Positions 12,767 through 24,099 of a stretch of DNA of 64,000 nt are shown here, one piece after another. Origin of the DNA: Cricetomys ansorgei (taxonomy: Eukaryota; Chordata; Mammalia; Rodentia; Nesomyidae); the NCBI GenBank assembly GCA_026225945.1, contig JAMJFZ010003581.1, positions 6,282,501 through 6,346,500 on the forward strand, read 5' to 3'. Numbering within the stretch: position 1 is the stretch's first letter; every line of letters begins with the position of its first letter. The position numbers were made by a program, and so were the translations under genes. The notes beneath the pieces were generated by a model that did no database searches, had not been told where the DNA came from, and was given only the letters and a program-made list of their open reading frames with translations.

Positions 12767-12862
12767 TAAAATAAAATAAAATAAAATAAAATAAAATAAA
12801 ATAAAATAAAATAAAATAAAATAAAATAAAATAAAATAAAATAAAATAAAATAAAATAAAAT
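12767..12862 (+). repeat. (TAAAA)n microsatellite grown from the B1 tail
   Basis: About 19 uninterrupted TAAAA units directly follow the B1 tail. The purity suggests recent expansion and likely length polymorphism. A minus-strand frame reading repeated FILFY is an artefact of this array. Confidence 0.97.
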
Positions 12863-12864
12863 CA

Positions 12865-12985
12865 CACACTTTCAATTCTTTGGAGCATTAGTCACAATAG
12901 CACAAATTTGGAAAGAGTTTTAGTGTCTATTGATGGATAAAATGGATAAAGAGTTTTCTCTAATAATTAGAAAAGTTAGAAAATC
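12865..12985 (+). mobile_element. Old L1 ORF2 fragment
   Basis: The words gtcacaatagcacaaatttgg and gtgtctattgatggataaaatgg match the conserved nucleotide pattern near the end of mammalian L1 ORF2 (cacaatagccaaga..., gtccatcgatggatgaatgg). The reading frame is broken. Confidence 0.6.
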
Positions 12986-13055
12986 AGGACAAATATTTGG
13001 AGGAAGTGACTTCCATCCCATACTATATTACAAATTACCTCAAAACCAACCTTAC

Positions 13056-13225
13056 TGGGCTAAAATGATAACCTAGTGGGTAAACGCACTCGCTGCCAGG
13101 CCTGACGACTTAAACTTGATTGCTGGGTTCCAGCCACATGGTGGAAAGGGAAACAACTCTCTCAAGTTGTTGTCTGACCTCTAGATATGTGAGAGGACAC
13201 ATGAGCACCTGAAGGTAAGGAAACA
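13056..13225 (+). mobile_element. B2/B3-class SINE at the head of the CA satellite
   Basis: The decayed head gggctaaaatgataacctag is followed by cactcgctgccaggcctgac, ccacatggtggaaagggaaa and caagttgttgtctgacctct. This is a typical rodent tRNA-derived SINE body. Its CA-rich 3' tail continues without a break into the large CA array. Confidence 0.88.
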
Positions 13226-14190
13226 TACACACACATAAACACAAACACACACACACACATTCATACACACACACACATACACACACACATACACACACAC
13301 ACACACATCCATACACACACCCACATACACACATCCATACACACACACACACACATCCATACACACTTGCAACACATGCACACACACACATTCATACACA
13401 CACACACATACACACACACACACACATTCATACACACACACACATACACACACACACACATTCACACACACACATACACACACCCATACACACACACACA
13501 TCCATACACACTTGCAACACATGCACACACACATTCATACACACACACACACACATACACACACACACATTCATACACACACACCCATACACACACACAC
13601 ATCCATACACACTTGCAACACATGCACACACACACACATACACACACACACACACACATCCATACACACACCCACATACACACACACATACACACACATA
13701 CACACACACACACATTCATACACACACACACATACACACACACACACACATTCATACACACACACACATACACACACACACACATTCACACACACACATA
13801 CACACACCCATACACACACACACATCCATACACACTTGCAACACATGCACACACACATTCATACACACACACACACACATACACACACACACATTCATAC
13901 ACACACACCCATACACACACACACATCCATACACACTTGCAACACATGCACACACACACACATACACACACACACACACACATACACACACACACATTCA
14001 TACACACACACCCATACACACACACACATCCATACACACTTGCAACACATGCACACACACACACATACACACACACACATACACACACACACACACATCC
14101 ATACACACACCCACATACACACACACATACACACACATACACACACACACATCCATGCACACTTGCACACACGCACACACACATACAGTA
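13226..14190 (+). repeat. Compound CA satellite with higher-order repeats
   Basis: About 965 bases are built from (CA)n broken by regular cata, ttcata, tccata, ccca and a marker word cttgcaacacatgc. The marker starts at 13366, 13511, 13612, 13835, 13936 and 14039, with a decayed copy at 14162. The segments 13377-13635 and 13701-13959 are the same at every point checked, at a fixed 324-base offset, showing a tandem duplication. Shorter units of 101-103 bases also recur. The long frames of His-Thr or Val-Cys repeats here are repeat artefacts. Confidence 0.97.
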
Positions 14191-14540
14191 AATTAAACAC
14201 GAGAAACATTAAAATGACCATACTCCTATAGTTCAGAGTGAAATCAGAATCTTCTAGAGTAAATGTAGAGAGGTATTCATTATAGATCAAATGACGATAC
14301 TTTTATCTATAAAAATACAAATCCTATATTAAAGCTATAATGTGCTTTACTAAAATTTTAAATTTTTGCCCTTCAAAAGATGAAATTAAGAAACTGAAAA
14401 GGTTAAATTACACATTGAGAGTAATATTGGCAGCTTACACACTGACCAAAGCATTTTTATGCAGCCTATGTAAAAGATTTCCATATTATGATGATGAGTA
14501 AACCGAGTTTCTTTTTATTTTTCTTTTTAACGTTTTCTTG

Positions 14541-14752
14541 AGATTTTATTTATTTTCATCTTATGGGGTTCTGCCAGTATGTATGTCTGAATGTTTGCCT
14601 TCATTGCTCACAGTGACCAGTAGAGGGAGTGGGATGCTCTGGAACTGGAGTTATAGACAGTTGTGAACTGTCATGTGGGTGCTGGGAATTGAACCAGGAT
14701 CCATTGGAAGAACAAGCAGTGATCTTACCTGCTGAGCCATTTCTCCAGCCCT
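14541..14752 (-). mobile_element. B3-class SINE
   Basis: The reverse complement shows the full order of a B3 element: head from gctgagccatttctccagccc, middle from gtgggtgctgggaattgaac and ctctggaactggagttatag, and an A-rich tail from the left end attttatttattttc. It is one of the best-preserved SINEs in the window. Confidence 0.93.
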
Positions 14753-14989
14753 ATAAACTGATTTTTATACTATCAAAATATTTGAGGGTGCAATTAACAA
14801 AAAAATGAAGTAGTAATGGTGTACATACAAGAGCTTATGACAAGCATAATCTAAGCATATAAAACCAGAAAAATAATGTCATTGCATAGCCATCCTAACA
14901 ATTAAAAATAAATACATGGGCAATGTTTAGTATTTGCAAGTATTTTACGTGACGTAGTATTAAGTGACAGAAGTACTAATGCAAACATA

Positions 14990-15405
14990 AAATGACACAA
15001 CCACTTTTGGCAACAGTTTAGAACTTTCATATAAAAATTAAGTTTATATTTACTATACGTTCTAACAATTCCACTCATAAGCTTTTACTCTGAAAAAATT
15101 AAAATGTATCTGGTCACAAATATTTGCACAGAAATGTTCACAATAGCTTTTGTATAATACCCGCAAACCACACAATTCCATATGCTCATCAATGAGTGAA
15201 CTGATAAAGAGATTTTGATATTGCTTACAATTGAAGACTACTCAGCAGTATGTAGCAATGGTTTACCAATACTTAATTATTTCAATCAATCTCTATAAAT
15301 TGTACTGAGGAAATGAAGGCAGACAAACATGCATGTACTGTTCTGCCTATGTTAAGTACAAGAGATGGAAAAAGAAATTTATGATGACAGGTTGTAGACT
15401 TCTAA
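14990..15405 (+). mobile_element. Old mammalian L1 (L1M-like) ORF2 3' end
   Basis: The sequence follows the L1 ORF2 C-terminal pattern: ttggcaacagtttagaactt, ccactcataagcttttactc, ttgcacagaaatgttcacaa, then tcaatgagtgaactgataaa and gactactcagcag. Stops and indels break the frame. It is more diverged than the rodent-specific L1 pieces, so it is likely to predate the rodent radiation. Confidence 0.7.
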
Positions 15406-15409
15406 CTTC

Positions 15410-15785
15410 CTGAGTGATGGTTTGTCTTGATTGTGGACTTGGTAGGATTTAAAACAATTTAGAAGACAAAGTTTTGGGTGTGTCTATGATGGTGTTTACA
15501 GAGAAGGTTAACAGAGAAGAGTCACTCTGAATCCAGGCAGCACAATCGTATAGACTGGGGTCCTGGACTGAATAAAAAAGGAAAATTAAGCTAAGCATTT
15601 ATCTCTTTATATTTCCTTACTGCAGACACAATGTGACCAGATGTGTCAAGTTCCTGCTACATTGTTTTCCCTGCAATGGTAGGCTATAATACCCTCAAAC
15701 TGTAAGTAAAATCAAACTCTTCCTCTCTTAAGCTGTTTTGGTCTTGTTCTTTTGCCACAACAACGAGGAAAGAGACAAAACCCAG
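15410..15785 (+). mobile_element. Rodent medium-reiteration repeat
   Basis: The words tttgtcttgattgtggactt, tgggtgtgtctatgatggtg, ggggtcctggactgaataaa, cacaatgtgaccag and tgccacaacaacgagg follow an interspersed repeat of about 380 bases that I know from rodent genomes. Its family name is uncertain to me. It has no coding frame. Confidence 0.55.
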
Positions 15786-15959
15786 AGTAATGATGATGAG
15801 GTATGGGGGAACCTTTGATGATCATAATAATATCATGCTATCTGTTCAAACAATGATATTGATTGTCATAGTTAGTAAATAGGTATATACCTTAATCAAA
15901 GTCCCATCAAAATATATGTTTTACATGAGTAAATTTAATTTTATGTAAATTTACTTCAA

Positions 15960-16140
15960 TTGTTTTTTATTAATTTTTAAGTTACCATACAAAATAATGA
16001 TTTTCACTATGATATGCTTACAGATATATGTCAACATATTCTTATTTGCTGCCCTTCCAACATTGTCTGTCCCTTATACTCTGTCTCTTTCTAACTTGTT
16101 TCTTCCCTACTTCTAAATAGTCCTTCCTAATGTAAATGCA
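15960..16140 (-). mobile_element. Possible L1 3'-end fragment
   Basis: The opening tttttattaatttttaagtt and the C/T-rich stretch that follows resemble the reverse complement of a rodent L1 tail with its A-rich end. No target duplication was found. The call is weak. Confidence 0.35.
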
Positions 16141-16422
16141 TTTTTAATAATAATAAAAAACAGAGGATGGAGTTGGGATGAAGTAACAAGGAAATAACAG
16201 CTACCACAATGTGGTTGTGTGACTGATCGTCCCTAGAGAATCTATGGCTCTGTAGTTGATCACTACATTTGCAACAAATTGGCAGTGGCTGATAGCTCTT
16301 TTGGTATTTATGTAGCTGTGTTGTTGGTCACTCTTTGGGTACCAAAGTGGCTGGATGTTTATTCATTCCTTTGGCTTCATGGTTACTGCTTTCAATGAAA
16401 ATGGTCAAATTCACAAATTCAG

Positions 16423-16424
<2 letters not shown>

Positions 16425-16471
<47 letters not shown>
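16425..16471 (+). repeat. (CA)n microsatellite
   Basis: About 23 uninterrupted CA units. This is probably length-polymorphic. Confidence 0.97.
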
Positions 16472-16472
<1 letters not shown>

Positions 16473-16474
16473 AT

Positions 16475-18440
16475 ACACTCATTTAATACACAAAGAAAAA
16501 TTACCACTGTGAAGTCCAAGACAAGGAAAAGATCAAATCTTCCAATAGCTGTTGGAGCTGTTAGGTGTTTCTTGCTTCAGTTCTTGTGGCTATCTCAAAA
16601 ATGTTCTACCCAGTTCAGCCAAAGTCCTGATTAGAGAGAATAAGTGAACTAAGTAACCAAGTATTATCAGTCATTTTAGGAAAACTTTCACTTGTCAGAG
16701 AAAACCAAACCAAAAGTAAATGTTAAATACAAAAAATATGGCACTGTGCCAATGGAAATTGTCATTCAGCAGAAAGGGAGATAATTCTAGTAATAAAATG
16801 CCTTGCCACATAGCAAGGTGGCAAGAATCAGTAAGTACTAGAAAGGGAACTAAAAGTGGAACAGGGTGAAAGGAGGAATCAAACAAGGCTATCATATCAT
16901 AAACTATCATATCAAGGAAATGTTGAAAGAAGAAAATTGAAATTGGTGAGGAATATGAGTCTGAGCAAAGTGTTTTTGAGCCATAGTCACATTGAAGAAG
17001 AGAATAGCTTTGGAATATTTTCAATAAACAAGTCAGTGCATCTAGAACAGAGCAGCCTAAATAGACAATGGTAGGACTGAATGAGAGAGAAAGAGAGAGG
17101 AAGGCCAGCTATCAAAAGGTATTTAATTCTCATTCTAGTATGAAGAAAAATAACTGGTTTGCTCTAAACATATGAGTCATGGCTAGTACATTTAAAAGAT
17201 ACTCGAGTTCACAGAATTGACAGAAGATGAGCAACAGCTGAAGCGCTCAGACAAGCTCAGAGGTTATTTTAGTAATAATGACAGTGATAGTAACTACCCT
17301 TTTCAGGTGTCAGCAAGAGAATGAATGTGACATTCTTGATAGGTAACAGGTCATTTTAAACAGATGGAACATGAAAAAGAGCTGAGATATAAGAAAAATA
17401 TGGTGAATAGTCTTTATGTTTACATAGTAAGCAATGTGATAAACTTAAAATTACTGCAGTTAATAGAGAACAAAGATAATAGAAACCATTGGAGTGATCA
17501 TGAATTTCAGTGCAGACATAATTTTGGATAAAAGCACATTTTGAAGAAATGCAGAACCTAAACCAAAGCTACATAGAAAGACAGAAATCCTAGACAATAA
17601 GTCTCAGAAAACCCAGTTTTAAACTTAGAGAATTTCTGTACTAAAGCTGAGTTAAATTATTGTGAGAGCTATTAATACTGACCATGAAACACTTTTTCCT
17701 TTTTACTTATAACCTGTAAAAATTTATTTTCTTAATTTCCTCTTGATGACAGATAATGGTGATGTGTAATAGGTATTTTGTTACCAAAAATGAAAGAAGT
17801 TTCTGTCTTATAGAATTCCTGTGGATGGCCATCCGGTGCCTTAGCCTTGGTAATTGGACAGGATATTGTGGTGACTGTTTCTATTGTTTGTCCAGAATAA
17901 CAATAACAGCTGAGCCAACTTATCCCATGACTGTCCTATGGATATGTATGTGATATCAATGAGATTAGACCTATGCCATACCAAGGCACTGATATTTTGG
18001 GTGGCTTGTTGCCACAATAAATTATTCTATTCTGATGGGTACAGCGATATCTCAAGAAAGAGTGATGAAAAAATTACTTATTTTTTTCTTGGTTATTTTA
18101 TCATCTATATCTTTCCTTTTAAGAATGTACTTGAAATAGTATGTCAAGAAAACGGGAGAGGAATAGGATAGAGCATTATTGCTGATAGCAGAAGAACTTA
18201 GAAATATGACAGAGGAGAGGAATTTCTATTAATAAGGAAAGAAGATGATGGAAATACCACCCACTCACTCATCTATCCTCTAAAAGTCATGCAAGTAAGA
18301 ATTCAAATATGACTTAATACTTCTACAGCTTAAAGAAAATTCAGGCAATTTTAGAGAGAGCCATTTCTGAAAATGTTCAAAAGCTAGCATGAGTAGAGAA
18401 CTCAGAAATTACAGGTCATAAGATAAACTTTATAAAATTA
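16475..18440. other. Non-coding DNA, mostly unassigned, with an LTR-like piece
   Basis: No gene is seen. At about 17930-18050, the words gatattttgggtggcttgt and tgccacaataaattattc resemble the 3' end of an old MaLR (MLT1-type) LTR. The match is short. The remaining sequence is purine-rich and AT-rich, with open frames under 110 codons and no motifs. Confidence 0.4.
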
Positions 18441-18448
18441 ATATGTGT

Positions 18449-18611
18449 TGGGCTAAAGGTAGGTGATAGGTCAGTGGTAAAAAGCACTCCTCACCCAAGT
18501 TCATGGCCTGAGTCTGAATATCTAAAGCCCATGTAAAGTCACATGTAGTAATCCATGAATGCAATAGCAATGCTCCTGTGAAGGGATGTGATGTGGAGAT
18601 CAGAGAATGCC
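18449..18611 (+). mobile_element. 5' part of an RSINE1-like SINE
   Basis: The order gataggtcagtggtaaaaag, ttcatggcctgagtctgaat, agcccatgtaaagtcacatg and tagtaatccatgaatgcaat fits the rodent RSINE1 pattern, a tRNA-like head followed by a B1-like middle. It is cut near 18611 and resumes near 18855. Confidence 0.6.
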
Positions 18612-18854
18612 TGTATATCATTTTTCTAATACTTGGACAAAATGCCATGACTAAGGTGGCTTACAGAAGAGTATTTTATTTGTGCTTATGATTCCAGAGA
18701 ATTAGAGTCTATTATGGCAAAGTAAAGACATGCTCTCAGGAACAAGGAGTTCAGAGATTCCATTTTGTACTGGAAATAGAGAAAGAGAACTCAAAATGAT
18801 ATGAGTCTTTAGACTCCCAAAGTCCTCCTACAGTACAGATAACTACAAAAATAT
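18612..18854 (+). mobile_element. Rodent medium-reiteration repeat inserted in the SINE
   Basis: The words acaaaatgccatgactaagg and tggcttacagaagagtattt, then gcttatgattccagag, fit a common rodent repeat of the type also seen at 61938. The edges are approximate. It separates two halves of one older SINE, so it is the younger insertion. Confidence 0.5.
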
Positions 18855-18985
18855 GACCTTGTCTCAAACAAGGTGCCAGTTAAGAACTGACACCTGAGGA
18901 CTTTGCCTAACCCCCACAGGCATTCTGTTGCACATGTGCATTCACTCATTTGAACAAATACACAAATACATTATATGTACATATA
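18855..18985 (+). mobile_element. 3' part of the split RSINE1-like SINE
   Basis: The words gaccttgtctcaaacaaggt and actgacacctgagg, then a CA-rich tail (gcacatgtgcattcactcat, acaaatacacaaataca), complete the copy begun at 18449. Confidence 0.6.
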
Positions 18986-19140
18986 AATCATAAAACACAC
19001 ATTCACAAAACTATTAAACTAACTGTTTTTTTCCATTGTAAATTATTGTATCACTTTCTCCTCATTGCAGTCATATGAAATGTTTGATTATCAATTCCAT
19101 TTTAAAAGTAAGGATACAGTTTCTTAAATTCAAACTGTTA

Positions 19141-20410
19141 TAGTAACTGAATGACAAACTCCAAATGAATCAAAGACCTCCACATAAAGCCAGATACACT
19201 GAAGGTGGTAGAAGAGAAAGCAGGAAATAGTCTTGAACTCATTGGCACTGAAAAAGAGTTCATGAACAGAACACCAATAGCACAGGCACTATCCACAATT
19301 AATAAATGAGACCTCACAACACTGAAAAGCTTCTGTGTGGCAAAGGACCCTATTACTTGGATCAAGCATCAAATTACAGAATGGGAAATTTTTTTTACCA
19401 ACTACATATCTGATAAAGGGCTCATATTTAAAAAATATTTTTAAAACCACATAAAAATAGACATCAAGAAAACAAATAAACCAATTAAAAATGGAGTACC
19501 GAACTAAATTAAGAGTTCTAGAAACATGTAACATAAATGGCTGAGAAACACTTAAAGAAATGTTTAACATCTTTAGTCATCAGGGAAATGTAAATTAAAG
19601 CTACTTTAAGATTTCATCTTATGCCCGTCAGCATGGCCAATATCAATAAAACAAATGTTAACTTGTGCGGGTGAGGATGTGGGGTCCTCCACTGCTGATG
19701 GAAGTGCAAAGTTGTATAGCTACTACGGAAACCAGTGTGGCGACTCCTCAGGAAGCTGGGAATAGATCTACTTCATGATGCAGGTACCCAAAGTACTCTG
19801 CATCCTACTATAAAGACACTTGCTTATCCATGCTCAGTGCTACTCTATCCATCATAGCCAGAAAGTGGAAACAGCCTACATATCAAACAACAGATAAATA
19901 GACATGTAGTACATTTCAGAATGTAGTATATCTATAAACAAAATGTTATTCAGTTGCTTAAAAAATGAAGTAATGTCACAAGCGAGCAGGTAAATAGATG
20001 GAGCTAGAAAAATCATCCCGTGTGAGGTTACTCAGGCACAAAAAGACAAATATGGTATTTGTTTATATATATATAAGCTTAGCTTTTAAGCCTTCACTAG
20101 GCATGCAACTATTCATATAACCATAAAGGTTAGGTATAGAGTAAGGGACTAAGAGGGAAGGAAGAAACTCATAAAGTAAGGGAAATAGAATACATAGTTA
20201 TAGAGCGATGGGAAGGGGGATTGGTAAAGGACCAACAAATGAGGATGGGGTAGAATAGGGGAGTAAGGGAGGGAATACATATGACAAGGGACAGCTAACA
20301 TTAAGGGCCAACTGATGGATCATATGGAAACCTACTTCAGTAGAAACTTCTTAAAATATATACATACCTGAAAATATCTAAATGAAGTCACCAAATGATG
20401 GAGGATGCAT
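19141..20410 (+). mobile_element. L1 (Lx-like) ORF2 3' end and 3'UTR
   Basis: The coding part is recognisable by acaccaatagcacaggcact, ggcaaaggaccctattactt, aaattaaagctactttaaga and atgcccgtcagcatgg. The DNA pattern of the reverse transcriptase C-terminal region follows, through ggaagctgggaatagatcta. The 3'UTR has the poly-purine block (gagggaaggaagaaactc, agggagggaatacatatgac) and ttaagggccaactgatggat. Frameshifts and stops disable the frame. The 5' part is missing, as in most L1 insertions. Confidence 0.9.
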
Positions 20411-20572
20411 AATATTATGAAGAAAATTGAGAAAAACAGGGCTTTTTTTAAAGAAATAATTTGGCAGGTAAGGCAAAAAAGCATACATATAATGACAAAA
20501 GTTTAACTTTAACTGAATTAAAATCAGAAATATATTCACCCTAAAGAACTTTAAGCTTAAATAAAACAAAAA

Positions 20573-20574
<2 letters not shown>

Positions 20575-20622
<48 letters not shown>
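20575..20622 (+). repeat. (TG)n microsatellite
   Basis: About 24 uninterrupted TG units, downstream of the L1 3' end. Confidence 0.97.
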
Positions 20623-20624
<2 letters not shown>

Positions 20625-20924
20625 CAAACAATTGGAAAGGTTCATGACTATGCAAATACAAAAATTAGTGTATTATGTATATAAGCAATTCAAACAAATT
20701 AATCTACAGCTTGTCAGACAAAACCCATCTCAGTATCAATTTATTAAAAAAGCATAAATAACAAAGTAGTAAGTGAATGAAGTTTGTGTTTAACATGTAG
20801 TTTATACTTGACATGCCTGTATTTGTACCTATTGACTATATCAAACATATACTTCTTGTTTACTTTAGAAAACTAAATGACATTTCATTTTATTTTAGAA
20901 GTTACCTATAATAATTATTACCTA

Positions 20925-20992
20925 TGTGGTTGATGGACAGCTCAATAATTAAGACGTCTTGTTGCTCTTGTAGAAGACTAGGCTTCCTTTCT
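20925..20992 (+). mobile_element. 5' part of a split B3-class SINE
   Basis: The words ggttgatggacagctcaataattaag and cttgttgctcttgtagaaga match a decayed B3 head. The copy is cut by an L1 scrap and continues at 21128. Confidence 0.75.
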
Positions 20993-21127
20993 GTTTTTTT
21001 CAACATAATACTTTTATTAATTACTTGAGAGATTCATAACATTTATCTGGATCACATCTTCCTCCTAGTCCTCCAAATTCCACTCTCCCACCTCTGTGCC
21101 CTCCAAGCCTCCATAGGCTTTCTTTCC
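20993..21127 (-). mobile_element. Short L1 3'-end insertion
   Basis: A T-run followed by acttttattaattacttgag and the C-rich end (cctcctagtcctccaaattc) is the reverse complement of a rodent L1 tail. It splits a B3 SINE. Near-identical flanks taggcttcctttct (20979-20992) and taggctttctttcc (21114-21127) are a 14-base target duplication with two mismatches, so this is a severely 5'-truncated retrotransposition. Confidence 0.7.
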
Positions 21128-21250
21128 AGAATCCATGTCAGGTGGCTCATAACTGCTTGTGACTCCAGCTCGAGATTTGGTGCATACCCTCTCCTGACCT
21201 CTGAGGGCAACCACCAGAAAGACACACATGCACATATATTAAAAAAAAAG
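21128..21250 (+). mobile_element. 3' part of the split B3-class SINE
   Basis: The words atgtcaggtggctcataact, gcttgtgactccagctcgag and tcctgacctctgagggcaac, then a CA-rich tail and A-run, complete the SINE that begins at 20925. Confidence 0.85.
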
Positions 21251-21308
21251 ACACTCATTTTACAAAAAAAAAAAAATTGGTAACAATTTTGAAACCATAT
21301 ATCTTACT

Positions 21309-21684
21309 TTTTTTTTTTTTTATCGCTGTGAAGAGCCACCATGACCAAGACAACTTAGAGAAGAAAAACTTTATAAGGGCTTTCTTTAAGAAATAGTTTC
21401 AGATGGTAGTGTGACTCCATAAACATCATGGCAAGGATCATAGCAGCTGGTGGGCAGGAATGGCACTGGAGCAGTAGCTAACAACTTCATCCTGTTCCAA
21501 GACATGAGACAGAGAAAAACTAATTGGGAATAGCTTAGGCATTTGAGACCTCAAAACCCCCAGTGACACACTTCTACCAGCAAAGCCAACCTGTTGATTT
21601 TCTCAACCATTCTACGAACTGGCGACCAGACTTTCAAATATATTAGCCTATGGGGTCAATTCTCATTCAAATCATCACACCACA
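21309..21684 (+). mobile_element. Rodent medium-reiteration repeat (RMER-like)
   Basis: The words atcgctgtgaagagccacca, tgaccaagacaacttagaga, aaacatcatggcaaggatca, cagtgacacacttctaccag and ggggtcaattctcattcaaa follow a very common rodent repeat. It has a T-run at its left edge. I am sure that it is an interspersed repeat, less sure of its family. Confidence 0.65.
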
Positions 21685-21689
21685 GCTTA

Positions 21690-24035
21690 CATCATTTTCA
21701 TCCAATTTAAGTAGTTCACATCCAGGATGGATTTCATAAGCCATCTTCTTTGAGAGACAAGCTTCTCAGACCTGAAATGCAAAGTCACTTCTGCTGTTTT
21801 AGCTTATGTCCCATGTTATCACTGAGAAAAGCCCCTCTTTTGAAGGTGATTGACTCTCCCACTGTGGTCACACTGCATGTACACATGCAATCAAGCTTCA
21901 TGTTAAAGCAAGACAAGCTATAAGGTGATTGCAGGGTACAATGAAGACATGCCTCTAACATTTGTGTCTCATTTTGAATTCTCTAAATTTCCTGATTTAT
22001 GTATTACCAAAACTAACTGTCATGGTGACAAGCCTCATGGTTAACTACAGTTACATATGTAAAACTATCAATAGCTTTAAAATTATCAAGAAGAAGAAAT
22101 CCTTCCAAGTTATTCCACATTAAGTCCTTTTTATCTATATGTGAAATTTATTCTAATTTTTAATATACTGTAATCATAATTATTGAGCTTAGGCTGTTGT
22201 TTCAGAAAAAAAGTGAAGCGGCAGGACCTAAGTTCTAGGTATTTATTCTTGGTAATATTTGACAAGGTGCCATGTTGGTTCATTGTTTTATACTTGTTCA
22301 GTTTTTATTCATTTTACTTATTGTGTGTCATTAATCTATCCCTACTTGTTTTGTATTAAAACTATCTATCAATTATGATACACAACTTAGCGGTTCAGGA
22401 AAGGGGGTTTTGCCATAGGTCTGTGTTATAACACACTTCTAAGGATATGCCCATTTCATAATTTAGCATGGCAAAATTTTCATAATTCTTAAACTTTTTC
22501 TGGACACTGACACAAATTGGAAGAAAGAGAAGAAGGAAAATAAGAAGAGAGCGAAAAATAGTAGAGGCTGTAGAAACATTTCCCATGTGCCCTGCCAATG
22601 ACACACACAGAATATTTGTATGCAGCTCTTATGATCCCTAATGACATAACTACAACCACACTGTGCTTTTTACTTCAGAAATGGGGAGCCCAAGAGAACA
22701 GGTGCAGAATGCAGAAGAAAATGGTCCCAGATGGGTATCAGAGGGAGAATCAAGACTGAGCCAGATGTGCCTTGAAATTCTAGGTTAACTATACTCACTT
22801 ATATAATGTTCATTTAGTGGGAGAAAAAGATTGCCACATAGAAATAAAACTGAGTTACAGTCCTATACAATCCCTACTTTAATGCATTTCTTTAGCAATC
22901 TTGCATGAATAAAGATTTAGCTTCAAGGTAATGAAATTGATGTCATCATAAATATTACCTTAAAACGTCTCTAATTGAAGAGATCACACCCATATTTTCA
23001 TATTTTCTGACTGTTTTAGTAAAGCACATGCTGCACATTTATGTAGGGAAAAAAAACTTTTAATGCTCTCCAAATGTCATGCTCCTTATCTGTATGCAAA
23101 GCACAGCAGTGACATTTCCTCCCTAATGGTTCCTTATCTGTGCTGAGGTCTTCAATTATAGCCCCAGGCCACATGTCCTAAACTCACAGTGTGGAGTCTG
23201 GTGGTCAACTAGAGCTTACCCAGACAACTTCAAATATTAGGGAACAGTGCTTGTGGGTACAAGGTCTAAAATCATTGCATCAGCCATGCCATTTACTAAA
23301 TTAGTGATCTAGGGCAAAAAGCTTACTTCCAGCAAGTGGCCCTGCACCCACTTAAACACATGCAGGCAGCACCAGGTGGACTTGCTGGGTAAAAATGAGC
23401 AGGCGAACCTTGGAGGTAACAGTGCTAAGGGATTGGGGATGAATTTGATCTAAACCTGTTCTATGCATGTATGAAATGCTCAGACAATAATACAAAAAGT
23501 TACCGTTCGGAAAATGCAAGGCTTATTCCCTCCTATGCCTTCATTTCCTCATGTTCAAATTGGCGATACACAAGTCACCTGTATTAACTGCTGGATTCCT
23601 TAGGAAACACTTGGAGAAGAACACAACATAAGAGATTTATTGAAATACTCTGTTGAAATCCAGAGGTGTAAAAGGATGTAGAGGAAGTAGAAATGAATAT
23701 GAAAAATTACATAACACACATCCCAAGTGAGATTTGGATAAGTCGTTGATGAAGAGCTCAAGCTAGAACATTCTCTTAAAGATATTCAGTTAGAATAAGA
23801 TGATTAACATGTTTTAAGCAAGCATTAATCAGATATTCAATATGAGCTGCTTTCAGTGCAGACATGGCCTTGGTCAAAGTAGATCTTCCATAGAGGAGGC
23901 AATTCCTTCAGAGCAGCAAGGTTAAATTACTGCCCGCCACATTGGTTTTAATCCAGGTGACAGTCCGTCCTTAAAGATCTGGGTGGTTCATTACAACATT
24001 TACCATATTACATTGCAAAATTCTCTGTATGCAAG
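21690..24035. other. Non-coding, largely single-copy DNA
   Basis: No gene is seen. The block at 22860-23190 is described separately. Open frames are short. A few old-repeat-like scraps cannot be named. Confidence 0.5.
22860..23190. promoter_or_regulatory. Candidate conserved non-coding element
   Basis: This non-repeat block has dense regulatory-like words: tttaatgcattt, atgaaattgatgtcatcata, ctaattgaagag, and two ccttatctgt GATA words about 50 bases apart (near 23083 and 23132). The sequence has intact, balanced composition amid AT-rich surroundings. Function is inferred. Confidence 0.35.
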
Positions 24036-24042
24036 GAGGAAT

Positions 24043-24095
24043 AGATAGATAGGATAGATAGATGATAGATAGATAGATAGCTAGAGAGAGAGAGA
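24043..24095 (+). repeat. GATA/GA compound microsatellite
   Basis: Imperfect (GATA)n units run into a short GA tract (gagagagagaga). Confidence 0.9.
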
Positions 24096-24099
24096 CTGT

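Noticed and set aside
12644..12865. Minus-strand frame with repeated Phe-Ile-Leu-Phe-Tyr
   Set aside because: It is the translation of the (TAAAA)n array and the B1 tail.
13366..14176. Regularly spaced identical words resembling a CRISPR array
   Set aside because: The spacers are themselves CA repeats, the spacing varies (101-223), and the context is a rodent SINE tail.
13181..14290. Long open frames rich in His-Thr-Tyr (plus strand) and Cys-Val (minus strand), up to 274 codons
   Set aside because: They come from a CA repeat without stop codons in several frames. No unique protein sequence is present.
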